From contig MU835691.1 of NCBI GenBank assembly GCA_029204225.1, positions 1 through 37,115 on the forward strand: a stretch of 37,115 bases of DNA. The letters are read 5' to 3'. Position 1 is the stretch's first letter; each line of letters opens with the position of its first letter. Both the position numbers and the translations under genes were made by a program. The DNA comes from Diphasiastrum complanatum (taxonomy: Eukaryota; Streptophyta; Lycopodiopsida; Lycopodiales; Lycopodiaceae). A model generated the notes under the pieces. The model had not been told where the DNA came from. It did no database searches and worked only from the letters and a program-made list of their open reading frames with translations. Below are positions 21,601 through 32,345 of the stretch, in pieces.

Positions 21601-22369
21601 TATCAACACATGACATTGCTACGATTATTCCAAAACCAAAATCATCGTCGAGTTACCGCCCCGCCAGGAACAATTCGAGGAGTCTATGTCTTTATGGGTC
21701 ATGCAAATTACTATAGGATATTTATTCTATTCTTTGCGGATTTAGGAAGACCTATATACAAGTTGACCATTGTACCAATTTGCACAATAGAGGCATTGAA
21801 AGCATTTGAAAAATTAAAGAAAGCTTTGGCTTCTGCACCGATACTATGAGCTCCAATAGGGACAATTGAGTTTCATGTTCATACTGATGCATCAAAATAT
21901 GCGATTGGATCAGTTTTGATGTAGCTAGGTGAATATAAGAAGGATTATCCTATCAGGTTTGCAAGCAGACAGCTAACCGATCCTGAGAAGAATTATTCGA
22001 CAATCGAATGCGAAGCATTGGCCATGATTTTTTTTGTTAAGAAGTTTCGTCATTATCTATTGGCAATGCATTTTGTATTTTATATTGATCATCAACCTTT
22101 ACTTTATTTGGTGAACAAGACATATAACACAGGGCGTATTGCAAGATGGGTACTTTTATTGACCGAATTCGATTTTCGAGTTGTGGTTCAAAAGGGTAAA
22201 TAACATTATTTGGCCGATCATGATTCAAGAATTTTATCAGCACTAGTTATTATTGAAGTCGATGATGACCTACCAGATGTTGCATTTTTCTATGTTGAAG
22301 CAGTACTTGAGTGGGCAGCCAATATTGTTGAATATCTGATGCTAGGCCAACCTAATTATTCCTTGACAA
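21601..22369 (+). pseudogene. Ty3/gypsy RNase H
   Basis: HTDASKYAIGSVLM (catalytic Asp at 21886-21888), then RFASRQLTDPEKNYSTIECE (catalytic Glu) and FYIDHQPLLYLV (third Asp) give the retroelement RNase H in order. The frame is cut by TGA at 21847-21849, TAG near 21922 and TAA at 22201-22203. The end of the domain, LADHDSRIL, follows the TAA in the same frame, as in intact copies. Its job is to remove the RNA strand during reverse transcription. Confidence 0.9.
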
Positions 22370-23640
22370 AAGTACAAAAGAGACAATTGATTCTTAACGC
22401 ACAACCTTATCAATTGATTGCTGGACAATTATGTCACCGAGGAATGAATGATATTTTGTGAAGATGTGTTTTTTCGCATGAAGTACCTGAACTTATCATG
22501 TTTTCACATGATGGAATGGGCGGAGGACATTTTTCAATAGATATCACTGTTCGCAAACTTTTACAATCAAGATGTTGGTGGCCTACACTTCATAAAGATA
22601 CAAAAAATTATATTCAGTCATGTAATGTTTGTCAACGAGCACGTCGTCCTACATGACAGAATTATAAACCTTTACATCCAGTTTTATCGCAAGCACCATT
22701 CGAGAAATGGGGCCTTGACTATGTTGGTCCTATTCCCCCTGCGGCATGAGGATCTCAAGCCAAATATATCATTGTTGCAACTGATTATATGACCAAATGG
22801 GTTGAAGAAAAAGTAGTTCTAGTTGTAGATGCAAAATCAACGGCTAAGTTCCTCTATGAAAATGTCATTACTAGATTTGGATGTCCTATCAAGATCGTAA
22901 GTGATTGTGGAACACATTTTGTGAATGAAACGATAAAGTGTCTGTTGAAAGACTTTTTCGTTATCCATCGGTTTAGTACTCCGTACTATCCTAGGAGTAA
23001 TGGACAAACTGAATCTTCCAACAAGATTCTCTGCAACATTATGACGAAAATGGTCAAAGCAAGTCCTTCTAATTGGGAACATAAGTTTATTCAGCATTAT
23101 GGGCATTTAGAACAGCTTACAAAGGTAGTACGAATGAAACGCCATTCCAGCTTATCTATGGTCAAGATGTTGTGATGCCAATTGAATTTTTGGTACCATC
23201 TTTACGCATAGCGGCAACGGAAGGGTTGGATGATGCGAAATCCTTACAGATGCGTCATGCGGTTTTTCATAAAGTATGTGAAACCAAATTGATGACAGTT
23301 CATGTGTTAGCAGCGGAGAAAGCCCGCCGTAAGGCATGGCACGATCACCCACTACACAAAAAGGATTTGAAGGAAGGAGATCTAGCACTAATGTATAAAA
23401 CCAAGCTGATTAAAGGTAAATTGAAGTTTACAGGTGAAGGACCGAACAAAGTTAAGGAAATACTGAACTCTGGAACAGTTATTTTGAAACATTGGGATGG
23501 AAAACGATTTGACACTCCAGTGAATGGCAACCGATTATGCAAGTTTTGGCAGCCCACCAGTTCAGCTAGCATGATCCGACACTATAATTTTAGTTTTATT
23601 GTTCTACAGTTTTTTTGTTTTTCAATACTTGATTGATTTT
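22370..23640 (+). pseudogene. Ty3/gypsy integrase
   Basis: The zinc-binding part shows GGHFSIDITVRKLLQSRCWW and YIQSCNVCQ, with the Cys pair intact. The catalytic core has LDYVGPI (first Asp), SDCGTHF (second Asp, 22903-22905) and GQTESSNK (Glu, 23011-23013), with 35 residues between the second Asp and the Glu, the D-D-35-E spacing. TGA stops lie at 22459-22461, near 22655 and near 22748. A frameshift near 23130-23175 leads into the C-terminal domain with KDLKEGDLALMYKTK and WDGKRFDTPVNGNRLCKFWQ. The enzyme would join element DNA to the chromosome. Pol ends near 23560. Confidence 0.92.
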
Positions 23641-23821
23641 CTTTTTTGAAAAAGACAAAACAAAAAAATGAATCAAAAGACTGATGAGCAAAAGTAAAAA
23701 ATGTCATCAGATCAGGAAAAGTTGAAGGAAAGTATTTTCAGGAATTAGGTCTTTATCGAAAATGACTTGGAAAACCACTTTTTGGGTCATATTTTGTATA
23801 TACAAAACATGAATAGTACCA

Positions 23822-24104
23822 CCAGTTCTTCTTGCTGCTACCACCTCCACCTCAGTAGATTCTGGTGATGCTCTTGGTTTAGTTTCAAACCTTGTGCGAG
23901 TGATCCAGTCGATGCTGGATAAGAAAAAAAATGGAGCAGCGCATTTCAGATTTGGATTCTGAAAATACCTTAATCAGCCAAAAGATCATCCATTTGGATA
24001 GAGAGCTCAAGATTGCCAAGCAACATGAAGAGAAATTTGAAGTTGAAAGGCACTTTATTGATAAATCTGAGAAGGTTACGTTTCAAATGTGTGACCGACC
24101 CTAG
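23822..24104 (+). pseudogene. Coiled-coil ORF remnant downstream of integrase
   Basis: One frame reads VLLAATTSTSVDSGDALGLV then VIQSMLDKK. After a one-base shift in a run of eight A at 23923-23930 the next frame reads MEQRISDLDSENTLISQ and LDRELKIAKQHEEKFEVERH. The second part has the heptad-like pattern of a coiled coil. It ends at TAG near 24102. It lies about 190 bp after the integrase in the same orientation. It could be an extra ORF of the Ty3 element or part of another gene; no family was recognised. Confidence 0.45.
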
Positions 24105-24230
24105 TCTTTGGGGAGCTGACATGCCAAGGCGAGGGCCAGGACAACATTCCAGCAAGGGAGGCTGAGACTTGGTTGGAGCTCGCCCTGAGTCGCAACCCGC
24201 ACTCCCCTAAAGTATTGGTGGGATTCGGCA

Positions 24231-24251
24231 CCCCCCCCCCCCCCCCCCCCC
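24231..24251. repeat. Poly-C run, 21 bases
   Basis: Twenty-one consecutive C follow GGATTCGGCA. Its length in the sequence may be unreliable. Confidence 0.9.
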
Positions 24252-24724
24252 TCATACCAAGTACTCTACCCAGGCTGGTAAAGCACATTTTTCTCTCTCT
24301 AGAATTTATTGATCCCCAGGCTTCCTTTAATCATGCCTAGATCGTGTGAGGTGATTGCACATCGATCTGAGCTCTCAGGACTTCTCTAGAACCGATCAAA
24401 GATTATCAGCCATAGGAACTTGACGTCGGCTGGATTCTGGTCACAGTGGCCCCGGGAGCAGCAGGGGCGCTACTGGCGCCGAGGACAATGCTGGCGCTGG
24501 TGGCGCCAGAAGTAAAGCTTGTAAAGGTAGCTTTACAACAATATGAGTAGTACGACGTCTCTAGTCTCTATGTAGTAAAGAGTTTGTCGTCGCCACTAAC
24601 ATCCAATCTAGGGTCTGTCGTTTGCAATTTTTTGCGAGAGAAATACGATGTGATCTAGAGGTGTGCATCAAAGTGAAAAGATGGCTGGTGTAGGTCCTGT
24701 CGCAATAAAAACATCTCTTTGACC

Positions 24725-24726
<2 letters not shown>

Positions 24727-24792
<66 letters not shown>
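24727..24792. repeat. (GA)33 microsatellite
   Basis: Sixty-six bases of uninterrupted GA repeat. Confidence 0.97.
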
Positions 24793-24794
<2 letters not shown>

Positions 24795-25565
24795 ATGCTA
24801 TTCATGGCCTTTGATAAGTAGGGTGAAAAGCCTTACATATGAAAATGTGCAAGGAAAGGTCAACTTCAAATTTGGTAGGCCTTTTCTTTATGAGAGAGAT
24901 GGCCAAAAACCTCAAAAAGAAATGTAGATAAAGAGGTTGTCAATTTTAAATTCGAAAATTATGGGAATTGCCAAATAATTAAATGACATTATTTGTGTAT
25001 GATAAATTTTATTGGCAAAGGGTTTTTGCTTTTCACTTCGTTAAGATTCTTGAAAAAGTTCAAAAAGATGTCCATTCAAAAGTAGAAGGTTAAAGAGAGA
25101 AAGCCCTCATGGGTAGACATTGTCTCTCTACAAAATTCAGCTAAAATCTTAATACTTGCTATTAAATTTTATTAATAATATCAAAATTTGCTTCAAGGTT
25201 CTAGCTATGTAGTGAGTATTCACTAGGAGGGAGCTTGTTCAATGCTTCATGTAGGAATCTTAGAGAGCTCCCTACTAGTCATTTCAAGACGTAATCAACA
25301 AATGGCTGAATGACATGTCCTCGACTTTTAGGAGGAGCTTTGTCACATTGTGTAGGACCTCTCCTCTCAATGAAAACAAAAGTGTGCTACATCATCAACA
25401 ACACTTTAAAAAAAAAAATTGGACTTTGGCATTTGCAAATTATCACAAAATCTAAATCTAAGATGAGGGTGAGCTATATTATAGACTCTAGAGTAAAAGC
25501 TAGAAGAATCCTATGCATCATGTACCATGCACCACGTGATCTGTGGTGGGCGCAGACTCGAGGGG

Positions 25566-25584
25566 GAGAGAGAGAGAGAGAGAG
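25566..25584. repeat. Short GA microsatellite
   Basis: About nine GA units follow a GGGGG run. Confidence 0.9.
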
Positions 25585-26299
25585 ATATTGAAAGACATCA
25601 CTGTGGTTCATGGAGAAGCTAGCTGGGAATTTTCAAAGAGTTCCAACCTCCTTCTAACGTCTAGCTTGCTCATTTACAGCAGCTGCAGCGTGTAGCAGCA
25701 GCCAATCAAATACCTTGGGAGATGGTAGACCATAGTATAGGATAGTCTAAGGCTTTTTGGAACTGGGATTTCAAGTGTTAAGTATTTAAGATTCAAGAAT
25801 CAAAGTTTTCAAGTGTACCGTTGAAGATCTCAGTTTACGTTTGCTTATTTATTGGTTAGTTACTAGTTTTTTTTGTCGTTCATCCAGCTCAAGACTCCAA
25901 AGTTTTTACCCAGCACCCACTGTCAACTGACAGCTATTGACTACAAAAATCTCTATTTGACTGTTGCACATTGAAAGATTAAGAAGGAATTGGGCAATGG
26001 GCAGTCAGCCTAGTTTTTTTTTCTTAAATCTTGCATTTTCCAGCACATTCTCGCAAAAATGAGTAGAGTAACTACTACCAACTCTGAAGCACAATTCAAA
26101 ATATGTAACCTACTTTCCGCTCGGGTTCTATGGTCTTTATCTCTGTTTGATGATTTTACCAAGCTGTGCTATTTTAAATAGCTCAGCCACTAGATAGCGA
26201 CACTGTAAGTTTGTACCTTACAGCGTTTACCCTTACATTCTCATCAGTTGAGTCACGTCTCAAGGCTCGCTTCTGCCAGGGGGCCGTGGCGCACTGGCA

Positions 26300-26305
26300 T
26301 ATATA
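26300..26305 (+). promoter_or_regulatory. TATA box of the membrane-protein gene
   Basis: TATATA occurs in GGCATATATACAAGG, 78 bp before the ATG at 26378. This spacing leaves a 5' UTR of about 45-50 bases if transcription starts some 30 bp downstream of the box. Confidence 0.65.
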
Positions 26306-26377
26306 CAAGGTTCTCACTGAGCAGTGAGCAGATCAATAGCGTCGATCTAGAAAATAGGAGGACGTAGTATCCAAGAG

Positions 26378-27337
26378 ATGGGTCGATCCAGTTCTTCCAA
26401 GGAGCTTCCATATGATATTGCGGAACTGAAACTGTATGGTATATTCAAAGAAGCGACGAGGCTGGTGCAGAAACACTCTTATCTGTTTCTGGCATTAGTT
26501 AGCACGTTTTTCATACCTTACATCTTGATCAACTTTCTGCTCCTGCTCGCCCTTAGTCCATATTCCATTGATCTATGGCACTTTTGGACAGGAGAGCCTT
26601 CTATGCTCGCAAATCTCAGTGCCCACGTTAATTTGATCCCGGTTCCTCAGTTCATCTTATTTATTTTGTTATGCAGGCTTTTGTCGGTTGCTTTGTCACT
26701 GTTTCTTGTCACAGCTCTTACATTCTCCGTCGCACAAGTCTACACTACTGGAGAACCATCGTATGCAGCAGTTCTTGAGCAGCTCCCTCAGCTGTGGCCC
26801 AGAGTTGGAATCACCTTCCTGTGGTCATCGTCCATTCTCCTCCTATTTGAAGTGGCCTCCACATTCCTTATTGTGTTTATCTACAATCTACTGAAAGATC
26901 TTGGTATTAACAGTGCCTGGTACTTCGCAGCTTGCTTGTTTAGTATCGTCATATCATGTGTACTGTATGTGTCCATTCTGTGGCTACTATCTATCGTTAT
27001 TCCCGTGTTAGAAGACAGTGTTGGCAGGGATGCTCTGGTGAGAAGTTCCTATCTCATACTTGGAAAAAAATGTGTGGCCTTAAGTTTCCTCATAATCTTT
27101 GAGGTTCTTGGAGTCGTCGGTGTAGCAGTACTGCAAGCATGGATCATCAGCTATCAGTATGAGTATCTACTTGTTAGAATATTTGTATTGGCGTTGCTGG
27201 TGCTAGCAGCGAGTATTGTCGCCCTGTATTTCCATGTAATGTTGCCCGTGCTTTATTTCTCAGCTAAAGCCTATCATGAGCAATCCTTATCTGCAGCCTT
27301 CATTGAAGGCTATAGTTTGATTAAGGCTGATGTTTGA
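26378..27337 (+). CDS. Multi-pass membrane protein, plant-specific family of unknown function
   Basis: This is a single uninterrupted 319-residue ORF from ATG (GAGATGGG context) to TGA. After a soluble N-terminus (about 30 residues, ELKLYGIFKEATRLVQKH) there are about six hydrophobic segments near residues 35-60, 90-120, 143-170, 180-210, 232-256 and 266-295. The pattern, with GIFKEA near the start, VYTTGEPSYAAVLEQLP in a loop, VLEDSVGRDALVRSSYLILG before the fifth helix and YFSAKAYHEQSL at the end, resembles from memory the plant family that includes Arabidopsis At1g31130, At4g19950 and At5g44860. Their biochemical role is not established. It probably sits in an internal or plasma membrane; no cleavable signal peptide is evident. 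It is the only intact recognisable gene in the window and has a TATA box upstream. No introns are needed. Confidence 0.85.
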   Translation: MGRSSSSKELPYDIAELKLYGIFKEATRLVQKHSYLFLALVSTFFIPYILINFLLLLALSPYSIDLWHFWTGEPSMLANLSAHVNLIPVPQFILFILLCRLLSVALSLFLVTALTFSVAQVYTTGEPSYAAVLEQLPQLWPRVGITFLWSSSILLLFEVASTFLIVFIYNLLKDLGINSAWYFAACLFSIVISCVLYVSILWLLSIVIPVLEDSVGRDALVRSSYLILGKKCVALSFLIIFEVLGVVGVAVLQAWIISYQYEYLLVRIFVLALLVLAASIVALYFHVMLPVLYFSAKAYHEQSLSAAFIEGYSLIKADV

Positions 27338-27533
27338 TCATCCGAAGTAGTGATAAAAAACTACGGATAAATTGTTAATGTGGATTGTACGATCATGTAT
27401 AAGATCCTCCGAAGCAAATACTTCTATTCTTGAATATGAAATGAGCTTTGAGTTTGAATTTGCTGTTGTCTTTGAAAGTGCAGTAGTATCAAAACACTGG
27501 AATTCTATTATGAAACATGATTTGCTGGTGTAT

Positions 27534-27594
27534 TGACATAAGGTTACACATCATCGATCACCTTTATTGATCGATGATGTGTGACCTTATGTCA
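27534..27594. repeat. 27-bp-arm hairpin behind the membrane-protein gene
   Basis: The left arm (27534-27560) starts TGACATAAGG and the right arm (27568-27594) ends CCTTATGTCA, with a 7-base loop. Only one position fails to pair as Watson-Crick. It begins about 197 bp after the stop codon and may lie in the 3' UTR. It could be a tiny foldback element, a miRNA-like stem or an RNA-stability structure. Confidence 0.88.
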
Positions 27595-30459
27595 GAATGC
27601 TGATTTTCAAGAACTGTTATGAGATGTTCTGAGCTCACTACTATAGATTTTGTTCTCTTTATGAATCATGGAAGGATATTGGCAGATGGCATTTTACCCA
27701 GTAAATTGTCCTATGTCATCTGCCCACCTACATCCATTGCTTAATAATAAGTACATTGGTTTTTTTCTTTCTGACGATCTGCCCACCTACATCTAATGCT
27801 TGATTAGCACATTGACTTTTTTCACGATCATTATGAAAGGCGATTGTCATCTGAAAACGGAATCTGTCTATAAGAAAACAGAATTATGCTACTTTTTCCC
27901 ATGGATTGATTAGTTTTTATGAGCATTGTGCTTGTTAAGGAGTCTGAAAATGGGTAGAAAAAGCCACATGTGCTCATCAGGTGAGCTGAACTTTGCTCCT
28001 AAAGCCATAGCAGATCTCAGAACTAAATAAATAGTACATATGCAATAAAAGTAAAAAAAAAGAAAGGTCGGATATACTAATGAAAAGGAGTACAAAGAAA
28101 AACAAAGAAAACTAATTTTCATTTTCAAACTCACTTGGTAAGAGACACCTCAAGTGCTTAGGAAATCTTCCATAATTGCTTATTGCAGTCAAAGATAAAT
28201 CTATAAATCACCTCCTTAACAATCGTGCCTTAATTATACATTACCAAGTAAAGCCCCTATCATGGAGGCTTTATGACCTTTGAGGAGTATTGACTAGGTG
28301 CCCTATGTCAAGGAAGTGGATACTTGTTGGATTTCGTTTTTTTATCCAGCGGAATCTTAAAATATTGGTGCTTTACATAGCTAGTTTAATGCCTTGGAAT
28401 TTTTTTCATTCACTATTGTAGGTCATTGTTAAGCATAAATTCCCTCATTTTCCATATTTTGAGCAATGTGGGCATAATGCCCTTATTTATGCCTTTCCTA
28501 GCTTAATGTTGTGGAGATTTTTTCATTCATTTTGTAGGGCATTACTAAGCAAAATTTCACTCTTTTCTCATGTGCGCAACATTATGTACAACCAATTTTC
28601 CATTATAATGGAGAATTGTTGGGGATTATGCCCACAATTCTATGCTTAATATTTGTCTACTAAAATGAATGGAAAAAATCCCAATAACGTTGCCTTAGTA
28701 GCATTTTTTTGTTGAGGGTTTAGCCTTGGGTTAGCGCCTAAGATTAAAAGACAGACCTTTAGGTCTCGAATGCCTTCCAAGAGCTTTACATAGAGCTTAT
28801 AACAATTTTTTTTAACAGCTTGTGTAGTTATTAGTTTTGATGATCTCATGTGTAGTGTCTAGGCTCTTGGAGCTGTCTACAGAAGGAAATGTTGTTGGCT
28901 CTTAATTTTCTTTTAAGAACGACCTTTGGTTTTTATGGCATGGAATCATGGACAATAAAGCCCTTGGGCTAGATAAAACATAATTGTAAAATGGGCCTCA
29001 TTGTTTATAAGAAAACACTTTGATGAACCTATTCGAAATGCTTTGAGGTTTCAAAAAAGCAAAACTTTTATTTTTTTGCAGTTAGTTGGGTTGGATGAGA
29101 ATTGTTAGAGATTCCACAAATTTGAATGCTCTAATTCCAAATGAACACATTGAGTGGAAAAACTAAGCATAATGCAAATAGAGTTATATTCATCATTCAA
29201 TATGACATAATAGAATTAAGATTCACATACTAAATAGAGAAAAATCCTCCAATACTCTATAATAGATCAATGATAGAGCAATACTTGAAGCTAACTGATC
29301 TCAGGTGAAAACTCTCTCCATATCAAATAGTGCCTCTCCGCTTCATGGTAACGAATGTTGTTGAGCATGCAAATAATATTCTTTGACTTAGTCGGCATGC
29401 TATTTAAAAAGACTGCCATATATATATGCCTCCTCACTGAGATTTGAACCAATGCTAATTAATGACCAACTTCATTAATTTGATGTGTGTAACTAACGAT
29501 GTACTTCTTCCCCAACTAAGAGCAAAGAACTGTTGCAACAATAGGATTGTGCTATTCTTCACTCGTGCAACAAACAAGATAGACATATTTTTCCACATTC
29601 GGTAGATGTCTTCAACGAATCTCTGTGGTGTATGTGGGAATCGGCCAAACAAAGGCCAATATAGGTAGTTGTCCTCTTAGCACTCATGGTAAGGTAGTTG
29701 GATTAGGTGGCAGGTGGTAGTGACTCAATGCCAATAATGATGCTCTAGAGGTCTTTTTTCAGTAAGTAACTAACTCAATTCATTTTGCTAGGTATGAAAG
29801 TTTCCACTTTCAAACTTGTCCATGTTGACAAAAATTGGGTTCTTATTTATTTATTTTATTTTAATGTTTATAGAAGTGATGATTCCTAGACACAAATTAA
29901 AAAATAGCGTGCACTTTAATAATTTGCTTAAGTTAGTAGATTTTATGATTATGCTCTTAAAAGTTGTAAGCAAACTTAAAATTTAGAGGAGTTCTGAAAT
30001 GGATGGCTAAGTAGTAGGTGCAATCCTATTTAAAAAATAAGAATTAAATTCTATGACTATGTATTATCACTTTTTGATTAAAAATAGTGTGAAAAATGAA
30101 ATGCTACACTCTACAAGATTGGAGAGTTGAGTATTACGCCTAGCCTAAAGTGTAAGATATTCCTTAGTTTGAAGCAAGCCTACCTTATGTCTTTGAACCG
30201 CCCCTTTTGAACTTAAAAAGGGCCTCTTTCTTTCCTAAACAAGTTTCTTAATCATAATTAGTTTAATGCTAATCCATCCTATGTGGCACCTTTTCCATGG
30301 GTTTCCACATAGAGTGAGCGTGAGTTAAGAGCTAACTCTAGGATCTATTTTCATAGACTTTTGTAAGTTTGTTCCATAGACTATACTAGGATAGCCTTTG
30401 AGTAGGACAAGGCCTTTCATTGAATGCCATTCCAAAAGTACAACATGTAGGCCCTAGGC
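27595..30459. other. No recognisable gene; contains short dispersed repeats
   Basis: Only short ORFs without known motifs. A phrase with TCTGCCCACCTACATC occurs twice (27718 and 27778). The repeats at 28370-28715 are listed separately. No promoter or RNA gene was recognised. Confidence 0.4.
28370..28715. repeat. Three diverged copies of a repeat, the third inverted
   Basis: About 28374-28466 and 28490-28590 share, in the same order, AGCTTAATG-like, TTTTTTCATTCA, TGTAGG-CATT and TAAGCA. The segment 28611-28710 carries the same words reversed and complemented, including ATGAATGGAAAAAATC. The second and third copies could fold back on each other. Confidence 0.6.
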
Positions 30460-31665
30460 ATGACACAATACTCATGCCATGCTCATTTCAAATGCATACT
30501 TCTAACTAACATCAAGCCAAACTTGTTTTTGAAGAACATTATATCAAATTTTGATATTTCTTCTTGGATCTTGGACATTTTCAAGATGGGAACAAAATAT
30601 CACTTGCATGTGAAGTTAGAGAAAGAATATTCCACAACCAAAGCTGCATGGGGTGTTAACTTGAACTCATATGAAATGCATTGTTGGAGGTTAGAAGGCA
30701 TGAAGAATATCAATCTATGGGTAAAAGGTGATTTCTACCCTCCATTGTCAAATATTTCTCCTCAATTTTGTGATGTATATAGTTTGTTAAGGTTCGTTGG
30801 TGATGGTGCCAACGGACTTCTTGACTATTGTAGAGTTATGGATTCTCGAAGAATCCAAGCTGAAATGTTGGCAAATAGTGCAAATGTTCATATCTTGAAT
30901 ATGAATGAGCAATTAAAATCATTGCAAGAAACAAATCAGACATTGGCTAAAGAGATAACTGATCTAAAATTGGAGCTCACCAGTTCTGTCACAAAGGTTG
31001 AAGAATTGCAATCTTCAAACATTAGTCTTCAAAAGATGTTATATGGATTACAACGAAAGCGTTGAGTCTCAATAGATTACCAATTAAAAGAAAATACAAA
31101 AAGACAAAAACTAGATGTTATGACACCAGGTGGTGGTGCTAGTAAAAGACGTAAGAAATCGATGAAAGAGTTCTTGAAAAAAATGGTCAAAGAAAATTAC
31201 CATAGCACCAAACATATGAAGCATTTCACGAAGGGTAAAGATTTAATGTAGATTGAGGGTAATGACACGAGTGATTCATTTTGTTTAAAGATTGCAAAAA
31301 GACTTGCTACCAAGTTCAAGCCAAATCCAAATGTTAGAAACATAGTTTATGCATGTGATCAAGGAGGTGTGAGTCGAAGAGGATATAGAGCATGGAGAAA
31401 ATTTATGAAAAAATCTGACCAAAAGGGATTGAAACGACATAAAAAATTAGCTGATTACAAATTGCTTCAATCTACAAAACGAGAATGCAACTCATTTATA
31501 GAAAATGAATTAGGTAAATTCTTCCATATTGAGGATACTTTTAAAATATCTAGCAAGAAAAATGGACCTATCTTTTGTTTTCATTATAACCAACACAACA
31601 ATATATTTTTGGATCTAGAAAAGGTCCAAGCAATGATAATATGACGTTACAATGTCAAAAGAGAT
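30460..31665 (+). pseudogene. N-terminal part of a large unrecognised protein, probably transposon-derived
   Basis: One frame runs from ATG 30460 (or an internal ATG at 30583 after a possible acceptor) to about 31665, cut only by TGA at 31063-31065, TAG at 31249-31251 and TGA at 31642-31644. It begins with KMGTKYHLHVKLEKEY and AWGVNLNSYEMHCWRLEGMK, then a likely coiled coil (about 30890-31060: MNEQLKSLQETNQTLAKEI). After the first stop comes a basic region (ASKRRKKSMKEFLKKMVKEN) and then CDQGGVSRRGYRAWRKFMKK. It ends at a good splice donor (GATGGTGAGTTTG, near 31664), and a matching acceptor (TGTTGTAG) lies near 31762. I could not place the family; it resembles the N-terminal part of uncharacterised proteins that are found in many copies in some genomes. 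Confidence 0.5.
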
Positions 31666-31762
31666 GGTGAGTTTGTTTTACATCAATTTCAATTCTTGTT
31701 TTTCTATTTCTCGTCAACAAAAATTCGCTTGTGTGTGTAATTTAAGAGAATTTAGTGTTGTA

Positions 31763-32345
31763 GATTTTGGAGGAAAGTTATATTTGTCATTAAGTTGGAT
31801 GATGCAGAGATCGTAAAAGGTCGCAAACTTGAACATGTCACAATCATGGTGATGACCCAAGCATTGCAGCAGCAAATGAAAGTGAGTCCAATCAATTTAG
31901 TGTGCAATCTGAAAATCATATATGGTGGATAGCTGCATTTGAAATTCATAAAGAAGCTCATGATGTGTTAAAGTGGGTATTTGAAAGATGCAATATATCT
32001 AAAGTAATCCTTGCACAAAATGGAGGTGAATTGCTAAGTGTTGATGGGAAAAGCTTTGCTGTGGAATGACACTTAGCTTATGATTTGCAGACCCTAAAAT
32101 GCATGTTTGGTTGCAGGCTCAATGTGAATGCCAAACATTTTTGCATATATTGTATGTCTGAAAGTGGCCGAAATAAAGGTGTCTTGCATTGCAACCAACG
32201 AGTTCCACCAAACAGGCACAATTTAGACAAAGCTTGGAGTTTCGTATTAGATATTCCTCTCGAAAGAGTCCATTTTTGCACGATGCATGGTGAATTGCAG
32301 ATATTGGACAAGTTGTTATATCTGCATTGTTGCTATGCATGAAAT
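31763..32345 (+). pseudogene. Middle part of the same unrecognised protein, with a Cys pair
   Basis: After the predicted acceptor one frame reads KVIFVIKLDDAEIVKGRKLE then HVTIMVMTQALQQQ. Other frames continue with HIWWIAAFEIHKEAHDVLKW, VILAQNGGELLSVDGKSFAV and, after a stop at 32067-32069, DLQTLKCMFGCRLNVNAKHF, CIYCMSES and DIPLERVHFCTMHGELQILD. The order (Lys-x-x-x-Asp strand, a DGK-x-F turn, D-LK-x-LK, a Cx2C pair, then a conserved His near a Leu-rich helix) recalls uncharacterised transposon-like proteins that I know only as multi-copy hypotheticals in animals and plants. The function is unknown; an endonuclease or transposase role is a guess. Confidence 0.5.

Larger units (their letters stand above)
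24105..26299. other. Repeat-rich stretch without a recognisable gene
   Basis: It contains a poly-C run, GA repeats and a GC-rich patch at 24455-24515 where TGGCGCC occurs twice. The last phrase resembles the start of a tRNA-Asp-type primer site, but the following bases do not fit. An AATAAA lies near 24703. The stretch may include LTR fragments; none could be bounded. Confidence 0.4.

Noticed and set aside
24460-24515. TGGCGCC repeats as a tRNA-Asp primer site
   Set aside because: Only the first eight bases fit; the following bases diverge and no gag follows.
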